NCBI GenBank assembly: GCA_023247055.1
Contig: JAHFHF010000004.1
Span: 1 to 51,747 of the forward strand
Length of the DNA: 51,747 nucleotides
Source: Candidatus Omnitrophota bacterium
GTDB lineage: Bacteria; Omnitrophota; Omnitrophia; Omnitrophales; Aquincolibacteriaceae
Reading direction: 5' to 3'
Below the pieces are notes generated by a model. It searched no databases. It saw only the letters and a program-made list of their open reading frames with translations, and was not told the origin of the DNA. Position 1 is the stretch's first letter, and the number at the start of each line of letters is the position of its first letter. A program made the position numbers and the translations under genes. This document shows, one piece after another, positions 8,901 through 17,700 of the stretch.

Positions 8901-11900
8901 TTTTCACAGCTCGCTGATAAGCTTTACGCTGAACATCCATAGGCTGATCATAGGCCTTGATCTGCACACCCAAATCAAAAGCTTTCTGTCTGGCATCATC
9001 CCCGTTCAGTTGTTCGTAGCTTGCCAGCAAAGCCGCTTCATCAGCCGGAGCTTTAGGATCTGCCCGGATTTCATGGATAAAGGCATCCAGCTGAGGGGCC
9101 CGCTCGCGCACATGCTGCAAGAGCACTTCTCGCTGGGGCTCGTCGTCACGAGCGGCTTTGTAATGGCTGTAAGTTTCGAGCAAATCGTCGCGAATGCCAA
9201 AAAAGGTGACGGCCCGCGCGCCGGCCGCGGCTTCGGGAGAATATTGCGGCCTTTCCACAGGCGCCGTTCGCATTTCGGAGCGCGGCGCAAGCGGCTCAAT
9301 CGTCACGCCGTTGATAATGTCCAAAGCCACGGGCTCGCCGGAGGCCGGCAGGCCGAACAGGCGTATCAGCACCGTGTGCAGGACCGGCAGCGTGCTTTTT
9401 TCAACGCCCTCTCCGGCGTCAACGGTTGAGGCCGCGCTGTGCGGCGATAAGATGGCTTGATTCGGATAACGCGAACGGAGTTCTTCAAGCGCCGCCACCG
9501 GCTGACCCTTGACGATCAAATCAAGGTCTCCGAAAAAAAGCGCTCCGGGCCGCACGAAAAATTCAGGCCAGATATCCGGGGCGATCACCTCGGCGCGGGA
9601 TAGATTCAGTATCGTACGCAGTTTTGCCGCTTTTTGCAGTTTGGCTTTATCAAAAACAGGCGTTTTTGTTTTGGAAACATGAAAACTCAAGATTTTACTT
9701 TGTGCCAGCACCGCTGCTTCGCCGGGATGCAGGATGCCCAGCCGGTCGGCTTCAACTGTGCGCAACGGATCGCCGCGGTCCAGCTTGGGCGAGGAAGCCA
9801 TAATCGTAAAATCAATGCCGCTCAACCGGCGCAGTGCCGCCAATTTTTTTGCAAAGTCCATAGCCGTCGTACTGGCCCCGATCAGCCCAAGGGTTTCTCC
9901 TTGGAAATGCGTTCTTAAAAGAGTCTGCAGCCGGTAAAAAGACGTCGTGTGGAAAACCGCGGTTTGATGCCGCGGAAAAATCTCACCGCGCCCCTTGGAA
10001 TTGGCCAGCACCGCTAAAAATTGGTCAATCGGAATATTCAAAACTTCCTGCCACGAATCGCTCAACGCCAAATCAGGCACGGAGGCCTGCTGTAAATCCG
10101 TTCCATAGCCCAGTGAAGCGATCAGAAAACGCATGGCCAAATTGCCGACGGAATTTTCATTGCCCTTGGTGGGGATGACCGCAATGCCAGCCTGTTTGGC
10201 AGCCTCTTTATCGATATTGTCTGTTCCCGACCCCATGCGGATGATCACACGGACGCCAAGACGCGCGGCTTCAGCCAAATATTCAGGTTCGCCGCCCTTA
10301 TCCTTGGGACCAAATAATGTCGTGTCCGAACGGATTAAAATAACCGTGGGCCGCTCGGTTTCAATGATTTTTTTCAAGGCATCCCCGTCTTTACCCATTC
10401 CGCTGGCCGCAATGACTTCCGCAGCCGGTCCAAAAGTCTCCACGACAAATTGGCGGGTCGATGCGAGTGTGGATAGATTGGCCGGATGATCGGCAAAGAG
10501 GACGCGCGCCACAGCCGGCGTCGCGGCAGGCTCCGTACGCACTTCCGAACGCTGCAACCTTTGCCTCTGCTTCAAGCGCTGCTTGCGGCGGGCCGCCAGC
10601 ACGTCACGCGCCATCAAAACATCGGCGGCCGTGCGCCAATCCAAAATTTCATTTCCAAACCCATGCCGGATTTGATCGACCCGGTCAATAGAAGCTGTCA
10701 ACTTCTCTTCCAGCTTTTTTACAACCGTTTCTTTGTCCCAACGCTCATTACGCTGGTTCTGCATCCATTCAAAATAAGAGACAATCACGCCTCCCGCATT
10801 GGCAATCGTATCCGGAATCACCAGTTTGTGCGGGTCCGCGATTAAGCGGTCATAGGCTTCGTTGGTAATGCCGCCATTGGCAAGCTCGATATAAATCCTG
10901 CCTTTAGCGCGATCAATATTGCCGGCATCAAGGGCATTTTCAACGGCCGAAAGAACAAATAAATCCGTTTCCCGGCCAAGCAGTTCCGCATCAATGGCTT
11001 CTGCGGGAATATACTCGGCTCCGGCAATTTCATAACCAGCCTGGTTCAACCGGGAATAACCGCCGGTCTGGCTAAAAAGTTTTTTAAGCACTGCGAGATC
11101 CTCTAAACTAAAGCCTTCGGCTTTGGAAATGCCCCCATAAGCCCCTTCTGAAATAAGCTGCAGCCTGACGCCCTCTTCGATCATTTTGATGACCGCGGGC
11201 GCGCCGACATTGCCGACACCCATGATCTTGGCTGTCATGCCCTTCAAAGAAGTAATGCCGCTGCGGGCAAAGGCTTTGTCGCGCAAAATAATTTCTTTGA
11301 CCACATGGATACCGCCGTGGCCTGTCGCTTCATTTCTGAAAATCGATCCGGACAAATCGGCCGATTTAGACGTATAGGCGGCCACGGCCATGGCAAAGGG
11401 TTTGGCCCAGACAGGTACTTTACGGCCGCCATCGCGCAGCGCGGTCAAATATCCGGTGACGGCCTCTAAAAACAGGGGGGTTCGCAAGGACTCCGGCGTA
11501 TTTTGTTTTTCAAAAACACGCCACAGTTTTTTCAAAAACTCCAGGTCCTGTTTCAACGCAGCTTGTTTGATTTTATCTTTAACGGCCGCATGTCCGTTTT
11601 TTTGGTTCAAAAGCTGCTGCAGTTTTTCCAAACGCCGCTGAAAGCGCGGCTGCAGCCGGTCCAAAATGGATTCCAGATGTTCGTCGGCCTTAATATCCAT
11701 GAGCCCTCCCCCGCTATTTAAATCCGCGGCGGGAATGTCGTTGCGTTCGCTGACCGTGCCGGATTCTTCTTCAGCGCGCGCAAAGCTTCGCGCCAGCCGC
11801 AGCACATAGTTTTGTGTCTCCAACTCCTCCGCAGCAGCGCGGACATTGCGGCGGATGATCAGTTGTCCGGCTTCGTCTGTGTACACATCTGCGGCAAGCA

Positions 11901-14574
11901 TGCTGCTTTTGGCTCCGCCAAACGGCAGGCCCGCCACCGCTGTTTTGGTGGTCATGCCAAAAGCCAAGGGTATCGCTTCTTCCAGCCCGAAATATTTCCT
12001 GAGAAAATAGCGGGCTTCCTGCAAATTGAAATGGCGGCGCAGGTCGTTAAAAAGCCTCATAAAATGCTTGTCGTTCCGAATGGTAGCGATCGTCACAAGG
12101 CGTTCTCCGCCTTTGTAGGGCCCGAGCACATTGTTGTGCTGCGCGCGAATCACAAAGGGTTCAGTTTCATTCAGCCGGACATCCGGAATAAAGATATTGT
12201 CGAAATGCCGCAGATAATTAATTTCTCCGGGGGTCAGTTTTAACAATTCTTGCACGCGTTCCAGCCGGCTTTGAGCAGCGCTAAAAACTCCGGTTTTGGA
12301 TGTCTCGCCCAGAAAGGTGTGTAAAAAAGGATTTTGAAACGCAGGATTTTTCGTCAAAATGTCGCCAATCTTCAAACTTTTGCCAGCAGCAGTGCTTAAA
12401 ACGGTTTCATCGGCGCGAATCCCATGGGCGCCAAGCGTTTTTAAAAGACTTTGGATGCGTGTTTTAATCCGGCTTTTCTGATCTTTGCCCACCGGCACAG
12501 GCAAACTATTTTTGGGCTGGTTCAGCGCTAGTAATCCCCAACGAAAATGGTAAGTTTTTTTGATCCAAGCGTGCTGCTCGTTGTTTATCATACTGCTCAT
12601 CGTTTCTTCAGAATGGATCTGAACAGAGCCGCCGTAGAGCGCCGCCAGCAAGGCCTGGATTTTTGAAAACTCTGCGACCTGGCCGCGCGGAAAGTTTTTT
12701 AAAATCTGATCCGCCTGTTTAAGTTCTGTTTCGACAATGCGGTGCCAGTCAGGTTCCCGGGTCGACCGCACTTCGGAACGCACCGAAGGCTGCCGCGTAA
12801 AGTGAATGCGGCCATTCGTCAAGACCGCGCGCACGCCAAAATCGCGCGCGAAATGCCCTTGATTGAATTCACGCACCGCCGTGCGCCGGCTGCGGCCGTC
12901 TCTTAACGCCACAGAACTCCATTGCCGCAGAGCATCGGTCCGGTCTGCGATATAGGGTTTTAAGGAGAGCCCCAACGGATGAAGCAGGGTTCTGGGCTGC
13001 GCGAGCGCGGCCGCGTCTTCAATGTGAGAATGTTTCAAAAAAGCATGGCGGTAAAAATCCCGGGGGTCTTTTTTGCCGGAAAATGAGAATTTTCCGAAGT
13101 TCCGCGCCGCAGGCGTGATGCGGCCATAAGAAAATCCGCGCCGGGCAAATTCCTGTTTTAATCCCGCCGCATGGAAACCGCCGGTTACAAGCGCGATCAC
13201 GCGGCCTTTGGAATGCTCGCGTTTCAGAATAGTTTCGATATTCTGCACCATTAATCTTTCGCGTGCTTTTGCGCCGCGGTAAAAATCAAGCGCGTTGTTA
13301 AAATCCCGTTCAACTCTCGCGGGGGCCCGATGTCTCAGATTTGCAGCGGCTCTTCGAATGTCCTGGGGGCGTTTCAAGACTTCCTGATATTCGTCAAATG
13401 CAAGTTCGCCCCTCAGCAAGCCGCGCAGCAGTTTGAGGTCTGCCGCAGACCGGTTTAAGCGCCTGTCTTCTTTGCTCGATGCCAAAGCTTTCAGAATACG
13501 CGTCGTTAAACTTTCGATTTCGTTTTGCAATTCCGGGGAACGGATTTCATTTTGAAGCGTAAGCGGCAGCAGCCAGGGCTTGATGAGTTTTGTTTTTTCT
13601 TCGATTTCTTGCGGGTTCTGCGCAACCAGCCATGTCTCGGCCCGGACACGGACTTCGCCGTAGCGAAATGCCCGCGAACCCTGTCCGCCCCCGGCATGCT
13701 GAGCAACCCCGAAGAGATTTTGAAAAAGTTCATTTTTAAAATCCGGGGCTGGCAAGTTAGCCGCTGGGATGCCGGACCGCGATATTTTCTGGAGTTTGAA
13801 GAACCTTACAAGCGCTGGCCAGTCTTTTTGAGCCGAGACATGCGTCAGGTCAAGATTCAAAAGCACAGAGGCTCGGGTCTTAAGTTCCGTGGTCCAGACA
13901 TTGAAATCCAGCGTCCCGGTTTCAAAGGCTATTTGCTTGCGCCGGAAATCCCGCATGGTTTTAGACGCTCGCTGCGAATACAGCCTGTCCAGACGGAGCT
14001 GCCTTTGGTGAAGATCAATTTCAACGCTGGGTTGCGCGCCAAGGAGACGTAAGAAAGCTGCCCGGTTTTTACGGTAGGCCTCAGCAGACTCAATGCCAAA
14101 AGCCCGAACCTGCGGCTCCTTCATCAAAAAATAGGCCGCGCCCGACATGCGGCCTTGCTTTAAACGGTCCTTGGCCACCGCACGGTTCCAGGCCGGACGG
14201 CTAAAATAACGGTCCTGCTCCGGCTCAAGCCGGCTGGCCGCACCTTCGAGCAAAACAAGGTCCAGCCCCTCATGGCGTTTTAAAAAAGTCAGGATGCGGT
14301 CAATGGCTTTTTGAGTGGCGTAATCGCCGTGGGCGGTTTGAATATGCAAAATGAACGGATGATCAGAGTTGTTTTTTTCAGAAGCGGGAATCCATTCTTC
14401 TAAATTTCCAAGATGGGGCGGAAGAAAAAATGAAAGATTGAGCAATTCACGCGCAGACACGGCAGGCCCTGCCGGCGCCGGAGAGGCCATCTGAGCAAAA
14501 GCGGGCGTGCCTTGGCCGGATACCAGATAGAAAAAAAGCGTTCCAAACGCTGCTATTTTTTTAAACTTAGACAT
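5935..14574 (-). CDS. Giant secreted polyprotein 2 (about 2879 aa): TraB/ChaN-like, glutamate dehydrogenase, 2-hydroxyacid dehydrogenase, membrane segment
   Basis: I start it at ATG 14574 (MSKFKKIAAFGTLFF...), which opens a clean signal peptide with predicted cleavage after TPAFA. The open frame extends to 14784, but that stretch reads through MITE copy 2. Order: TraB/ChaN-like domain (about 70-510); RSEVR at 599-603; glutamate dehydrogenase-like segment; RSEVR 1342-1346; phosphoglycerate dehydrogenase-like segment; RSEMR 1765-1769; helical Arg/Gln/Leu-rich segment; RSEVR 2322-2326; segment with two membrane helices near 2543-2564 and 2584-2606; RSEVR 2657-2661; a 218-aa tail. The frame is uninterrupted. 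The upstream giant gene has the same N-terminal domain and the same motif, so the two are partners or paralogs. Export of such normally cytosolic enzymes is unexplained. Gene boundaries are sure; function is unknown. Confidence 0.85.
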   Translation of the reverse strand: MSKFKKIAAFGTLFFYLVSGQGTPAFAQMASPAPAGPAVSARELLNLSFFLPPHLGNLEEWIPASEKNNSDHPFILHIQTAHGDYATQKAIDRILTFLKRHEGLDLVLLEGAASRLEPEQDRYFSRPAWNRAVAKDRLKQGRMSGAAYFLMKEPQVRAFGIESAEAYRKNRAAFLRLLGAQPSVEIDLHQRQLRLDRLYSQRASKTMRDFRRKQIAFETGTLDFNVWTTELKTRASVLLNLDLTHVSAQKDWPALVRFFKLQKISRSGIPAANLPAPDFKNELFQNLFGVAQHAGGGQGSRAFRYGEVRVRAETWLVAQNPQEIEEKTKLIKPWLLPLTLQNEIRSPELQNEIESLTTRILKALASSKEDRRLNRSAADLKLLRGLLRGELAFDEYQEVLKRPQDIRRAAANLRHRAPARVERDFNNALDFYRGAKARERLMVQNIETILKREHSKGRVIALVTGGFHAAGLKQEFARRGFSYGRITPAARNFGKFSFSGKKDPRDFYRHAFLKHSHIEDAAALAQPRTLLHPLGLSLKPYIADRTDALRQWSSVALRDGRSRRTAVREFNQGHFARDFGVRAVLTNGRIHFTRQPSVRSEVRSTREPDWHRIVETELKQADQILKNFPRGQVAEFSKIQALLAALYGGSVQIHSEETMSSMINNEQHAWIKKTYHFRWGLLALNQPKNSLPVPVGKDQKSRIKTRIQSLLKTLGAHGIRADETVLSTAAGKSLKIGDILTKNPAFQNPFLHTFLGETSKTGVFSAAQSRLERVQELLKLTPGEINYLRHFDNIFIPDVRLNETEPFVIRAQHNNVLGPYKGGERLVTIATIRNDKHFMRLFNDLRRHFNLQEARYFLRKYFGLEEAIPLAFGMTTKTAVAGLPFGGAKSSMLAADVYTDEAGQLIIRRNVRAAAEELETQNYVLRLARSFARAEEESGTVSERNDIPAADLNSGGGLMDIKADEHLESILDRLQPRFQRRLEKLQQLLNQKNGHAAVKDKIKQAALKQDLEFLKKLWRVFEKQNTPESLRTPLFLEAVTGYLTALRDGGRKVPVWAKPFAMAVAAYTSKSADLSGSIFRNEATGHGGIHVVKEIILRDKAFARSGITSLKGMTAKIMGVGNVGAPAVIKMIEEGVRLQLISEGAYGGISKAEGFSLEDLAVLKKLFSQTGGYSRLNQAGYEIAGAEYIPAEAIDAELLGRETDLFVLSAVENALDAGNIDRAKGRIYIELANGGITNEAYDRLIADPHKLVIPDTIANAGGVIVSYFEWMQNQRNERWDKETVVKKLEEKLTASIDRVDQIRHGFGNEILDWRTAADVLMARDVLAARRKQRLKQRQRLQRSEVRTEPAATPAVARVLFADHPANLSTLASTRQFVVETFGPAAEVIAASGMGKDGDALKKIIETERPTVILIRSDTTLFGPKDKGGEPEYLAEAARLGVRVIIRMGSGTDNIDKEAAKQAGIAVIPTKGNENSVGNLAMRFLIASLGYGTDLQQASVPDLALSDSWQEVLNIPIDQFLAVLANSKGRGEIFPRHQTAVFHTTSFYRLQTLLRTHFQGETLGLIGASTTAMDFAKKLAALRRLSGIDFTIMASSPKLDRGDPLRTVEADRLGILHPGEAAVLAQSKILSFHVSKTKTPVFDKAKLQKAAKLRTILNLSRAEVIAPDIWPEFFVRPGALFFGDLDLIVKGQPVAALEELRSRYPNQAILSPHSAASTVDAGEGVEKSTLPVLHTVLIRLFGLPASGEPVALDIINGVTIEPLAPRSEMRTAPVERPQYSPEAAAGARAVTFFGIRDDLLETYSHYKAARDDEPQREVLLQHVRERAPQLDAFIHEIRADPKAPADEAALLASYEQLNGDDARQKAFDLGVQIKAYDQPMDVQRKAYQRAVKKTDVAGKKAANQELNRLSHEVVLRAKRRLKIQLLRLRAALQNDPKHQGPIFSYLISINDLYQRISAEYLGRSMRSDNGAPVARLLIVNPFGEVAETLPYQTPDMLRIEQSDSGFDIWQTVWKYVKVDGGPETVMPVRTRMHFEADSPIEAAAKALRSRKHALESEQEDHAILLQHDQALQGLIKILEPYLDPTSQLTDELRDTILDSIENLLIGPGGSRGLRKRIAATGRAAGTFFRGLPMPRDSLEKRAKTHIVNGEIKAALEALRSAQQWTRARRRYIETSTAPATRRKRDTIHFLTRDMQLQAALENLNTLVLSPYLTQQVIDKRTLALRIIAEQLTLRGLHKTYLSFIVQHYENAQEIAFYRHLQARIPLIVATLGALSDDFQRGRDTDTTRMTARRVQQQAQELIETFKQMNARRLERLGKEKRARSEVRASFSRDELSNLPDDLQRAVGVYAQLLLLDDPVTEPVVLPADTELSGLTTPVNKVRMLVMSAGRLINFGLQRRQQTAAIALNAQRFFFKAAEIYRAASKPSLVKKADTLEALSRHAEVLVELLARKYRIETEAANLDESDGDARGGAYSLTTPAVSAASVAVPVVQAVVQTPMSAGAHAQKPTVKKPVKTSGLQKYFLKPLFATGRALEWTWYQIQQQPWWSMAWLAAVTFALTLAYQAVMESVFGKDLSDDNPIMINFVRTMFGIGTGLSVFAYIQIKLWVSDFGFPGGARAKWEPRRKTAADVPEATLAKMAAEEERQQTGRELTDLEGRSEVRLSAETTPAVRVAAAEQLLDGFFLPDDLQAWEAQGSLPPSAARYLMPPVRSKGLANLLAQTADLWARAQAAGQTEFALFAGEPLGRHEKRTYILGPEFVRRYGPVLLTLEQAAPARLIVLAKDTAQARTLENLTGSINSRLPKTRRLMVKTPIQARNLLKAETLRGLGLGEIDAALLREFIPDFLPLNSFELDRWASQIPGLSVLIQQFRAAAALASAA
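6607..9267 (-). other. Polyprotein 2, segments 4 and 5: long helical region and two-helix membrane anchor
   Basis: Segment 4 (about residues 1770-2321) is nearly all Arg/Gln/Leu/Ala-rich helix with no motif I recognise. After RSEVR at 7597-7611, segment 5 (2327-2656) continues helical. It then has a Pro/Val/Ala-rich linker followed by two hydrophobic helices: WWSMAWLAAVTFALTLAYQA and, about 20 residues later, MFGIGTGLSVFAYIQIKLW. These would insert the chain into the inner membrane if the N-terminus has been exported. Confidence 0.6.
9283..10536 (-). other. Polyprotein 2, segment 3: D-2-hydroxyacid (phosphoglycerate-type) dehydrogenase-like
   Basis: Residues 1347-1764. The stretch IIRMGSGTDNIDKEAAKQAG followed by IAVIPTKGNENSVGNLAM matches the substrate-domain hinge of SerA-type enzymes. 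LGLIGASTTAMDFAKKL is in the place of the Rossmann glycine loop but is degenerate. ILNLSRAEVI carries the catalytic Arg position, and ILSPHSAAST the catalytic His. No ACT domain is present. It probably derives from serA. The weak glycine loop makes cofactor binding doubtful. Confidence 0.75.
10552..12765 (-). other. Polyprotein 2, segment 2: glutamate dehydrogenase-like
   Basis: Residues 604-1341. Conserved ELFV-dehydrogenase landmarks appear in order. They are GPYKGGERLVTI (about 819), the lysine loop GLPFGGAKSSM, NDIPAADLNSGGGLMD, ATGHGGIHVV, the dinucleotide motif GVGNVGAPAVI, ELANGGITNEA, and the very well kept IANAGGVIVSYFEWMQN (about 1265). A Lys/Leu-rich insertion of roughly 100 residues separates the two halves, and the loop after the catalytic Lys departs from the family (SS for GG). 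Known family members deaminate glutamate with NAD(P). Activity in this context is unproven. Confidence 0.8.
12781..14574 (-). other. Polyprotein 2, segment 1: signal peptide plus TraB/ChaN-superfamily-like domain
   Basis: Residues 1-598. After the signal peptide comes ILHIQTAHGDYATQKAIDRI with the first His and Gln, then LVLLEGA. Near the C-terminal end lies IALVTGGFHAAGLKQEF, whose G-x-x-H matches the second conserved His of TraB/GumN/ChaN-type folds. The same landmarks occur in polyprotein 1 (IQDAHANPEVQRNI, VGLEGA, GGFHQKGIRKNL). Family members are putative metal-dependent hydrolases or heme-binding lipoproteins. If it were a peptidase it could act on the chain itself, but that is speculation. 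Confidence 0.55.
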
Positions 14575-14592
14575 ATGTAAATTTATTCTGCC

Positions 14593-14764
14593 TTCCCCCA
14601 CCTTAAGCCTGAAATTTTTATTCAGGCACAACGCTTCGCAGGCCAAGGAAGCCTGCGTAAGCGTTAGTCCTCCCCCGAAGAGCACGGGGGAGGAAACAAC
14701 AGAACCTCTTTTATTTTTTATTTCTCCCCCCCGTGCTCTCCGGGGGGAGATTAAGAGGGGGGAA
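14593..14764. mobile_element. MITE-like element, copy 2, carrying a nested hairpin repeat
   Basis: The ends TTCCCCCACCTTAAGCCTGA and GGGGGGAGATTAAGAGGGGG match copy 1. The body is longer (172 bp) because a second repeat is nested at about 14631-14667 (ACGCTTCGCAGGCCAAGGAA, then GCCTGCGTAAGCGTTAG). That hairpin is related to the tandem pair at 28373-28472. The element fills most of the gap between the two giant genes; the remaining 26 bp (14765-14790) hold nothing recognisable. It could serve as a processing or attenuation site if the giants are co-transcribed. Confidence 0.75.
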
Positions 14765-14790
14765 GGATTCGCGCACAATGACACCGTGTG

Positions 14791-17700
14791 CTATGCCGCA
14801 GCCTCCAGAAGTTCGCGTGCGGCCAGCGCGGACGCCCAATGGGCAAAACGGCCTTCGGCGCCCAGCGGCACATACGCCGGAGAAAAACCGTCGGTACGAA
14901 TGCGAATATTGAAAACATCCGGCGGTGTTTCTTTGAGTAGTTGAGCCGGCAGCAGCCCGCGGCCCAGAAAATACGAAAACGCAAACCGCAATGTCGCGCT
15001 TTTGGCCGCAAGCCGCGGCGCGCGAACCACCAGGCCGTCCGTAGAGGGAATAGCCGAGTAATCTTCCAGAATGTCTTCCGTAACAAAGGGGAAAATAAGC
15101 AAAGGACGCGCCGCCTCTTCTGAGACCTCCTGTCCTTTTTCAGTAAAATACATTTTGAGCGTATTTAAATCCGGCCTTTGTCCGTCAAAAACACCGCGTT
15201 CAATGCGGACATTTTTAGGCAGACGAATCTTCGCGTAGTAATTCCAGACGACAGGCTCCGCGCCGCGCGAATCCAAAATAATCACACGGCTTCCGGCGCT
15301 CAACTGCATGGCTTCCAAATCCACAAACGGCACCTGGCTGTTCAGGCTGGCCAGCACCAGCGTCTTAGGTGTTTCTGGGGCTTGGCCGGCCGTTAACAAG
15401 GGGCGGTCTGTTTTTTGCAGCGCCTGACGCAGGGGCGCTAAATCAGAACGCTCGGCAAAAGTCTGCCGCCTGGAAGACAATCCAAGACTCCGCCGGAAGA
15501 ATCTGGGGTAGGCCGCAGCCAAAAGCGGGTCGATCGTGTTCGACGCTATGAGCTGCGCAACCGCCAGAACATTTTGCAAAACACGCCCCTGCCGGGCAAG
15601 CGTTTGCCTGACTTCCGAACGGCTTTCAATTACCGCCTGCAGTGTCAGCTGCCAGGACTCCACCACTGGCAAAATTCCGGCAATATACTGGACTGCCTTT
15701 GAGACCTCTTTGAAGCGGCTCAAGTCCTGTTTTAATTGATCCAAACGGCCATACAGATCCGGCACCTCCTCGATCGTATGCAGCAGCGCTTCAGCTTGAT
15801 CAAGTCGTTCGAGGAATTCTTTCCGCTCCACCAGGGGCATGATGACAGGTTCCTTTTCTTTCTGCTCAATGCCTTCGCGAATGAGGGACAACGCCGCGCG
15901 GATTTGCTCATCAAGGGCCGTTAAGCGAGGGTGCAATACGGCAGGACTTTGCGGTTTCAAATGAAGTATGAATGTGCCGCCGTCTTGAACGTGTGGATTC
16001 TTCCAGTGATCTGGATCGCCCCATGTTTTTCCATTGAATGAAACATGGTCCACATCACTCCTAACAGCCGGTACCAAAATCAGCGCTGCATCCACCGCTT
16101 GCGCCAAAGTTTGCTTACCCACCGAATGAAAAATTCGTTGATCAGGCTGTTCACCTGGAAGCGGCTGGACAGCTTTGAGAGCGTTATCACGCCGGATGGC
16201 ATCATAAAGTTCTTTGCGATGGATCGTAACCTCTCTTGGCGCATCAATTCCCAGGCGAACGTGCCCAAGCGCAATATCCACCACATGAAATGTAATGCCC
16301 ACGCCGAGTTGAATGGCTTCATCTTTTTTGCGCGGCAAAGCAGACCAGGACACAGCGCCGGGCCCGTCGATTTGCAGTGTAACCGTATTCTCTGCTTTAG
16401 CAGACTCCTTAGCATCGATCTTGGTCACGGTAATCCAAAGGTCATCGCCAATCACAATTTTTTCATTCAACTTCCGGCTCAGCACCAGCATGCGCACTTC
16501 CGAGCGGGCGGGTCTTTGCGTGCCGGCGCCAACCACTTTGGGAAGCATTTTGACAGTTTCCACCCACTCTACTTTCGGCTCATCCGCCAAAGAAAATCCA
16601 TCTCCCTCCATTCCCAGCATCGAATTCGTGGTAGAAAAACCTTCAAGAACACCCTGCGTACCCATCTCTTTAGCAACTTTTGTTCTCACTTCTTCGGCTT
16701 CAATCCTAAAATCCGTCCACTGCTCTAAGACCGCTTTGACGCGCCGGAGCAGTATGTCGACATTCACGCCTTCGCCCTCGGGAATCTTGAGCGCATTAAG
16801 CTGTTCACGAATTTTAACGCGCAGATCGTCATCGCTAAGTTCTTTCTTGCCCATGAATTTCTCCCACAAACCCCGCACTTCGGAGCGTGCGCTTTGCGAA
16901 ACGCGGGCAATTTGGCTAAAAATGTGGAGGTAATTTTTCGCATAGTTGGTCACGTTGTCATACCAGGCATTGCCCGTCACCATCAGCAAATCACCGCGGC
17001 GCACTACATGCACTTGCTGGGCATCGATAATCATCCGCGCGGAACCTGCAGCCACGCTGGAGGTAATGACATCCTGAGCAGGAGCAAAAGCCACGACGTC
17101 ACGCCAGTGCGGATCTGCGGCCATCTCACGGCCCACCTGGCTGTAGAGTTCGACGACATCCGTCTGAAATTCTTTGACCGTGGCTTTTTCGTTAAACGTA
17201 TTGCGAACGGCTTCATCTTCACGTTCCAATCCCATCACTTTAAAAATAACGGGAACGACGGCCAGCGATGTTTCAAAGGGACCCCGCACAGCATAGCCTG
17301 TCGCACCGGCAGCAAAGGATTCTAAATCTTCCACACGCAGTCCCCTGATCGCTTCATTGACACCGCTCGAAGTCAGCGTGGCTTGATCCGCCGCCCGGAA
17401 CCGCGACTCCACGCCAGGTTTGGCCATGAAATCACGATATCCCGAAGCTTGGGTATTGGTCGGCGCGTGCACGGAAACTACAGGCGCAAGTGCCGCATCC
17501 CCAAGATGAGCATGCTGTAAGCCATATTTGGATCGCATCAAGTCCGTTACGGCATTGCGAAGTCTCTGATTAAAAACGGCCATGGTGGCGACACAATTGG
17601 TGGTGCAGGATGCATTGGAAAAAATTTTGGGCAGACCTTCCGCCTCAGCGCGCCGTATAAATTCCGTCACTTGCGTGTCGTTGACGCCAAAGACCACGGT

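Noticed and set aside
5773-14764. Composite transposon or prophage carrying the giant gene
   Set aside because: No transposase, integrase or phage gene is visible and no target duplication was evident by eye; kept only as a question in the findings.
14575-14784. Longer start for polyprotein 2 (frame open to 14784)
   Set aside because: The extra 70 codons read through MITE copy 2, and the Met at 14574 opens a textbook signal peptide matching that of the neighbouring giant.
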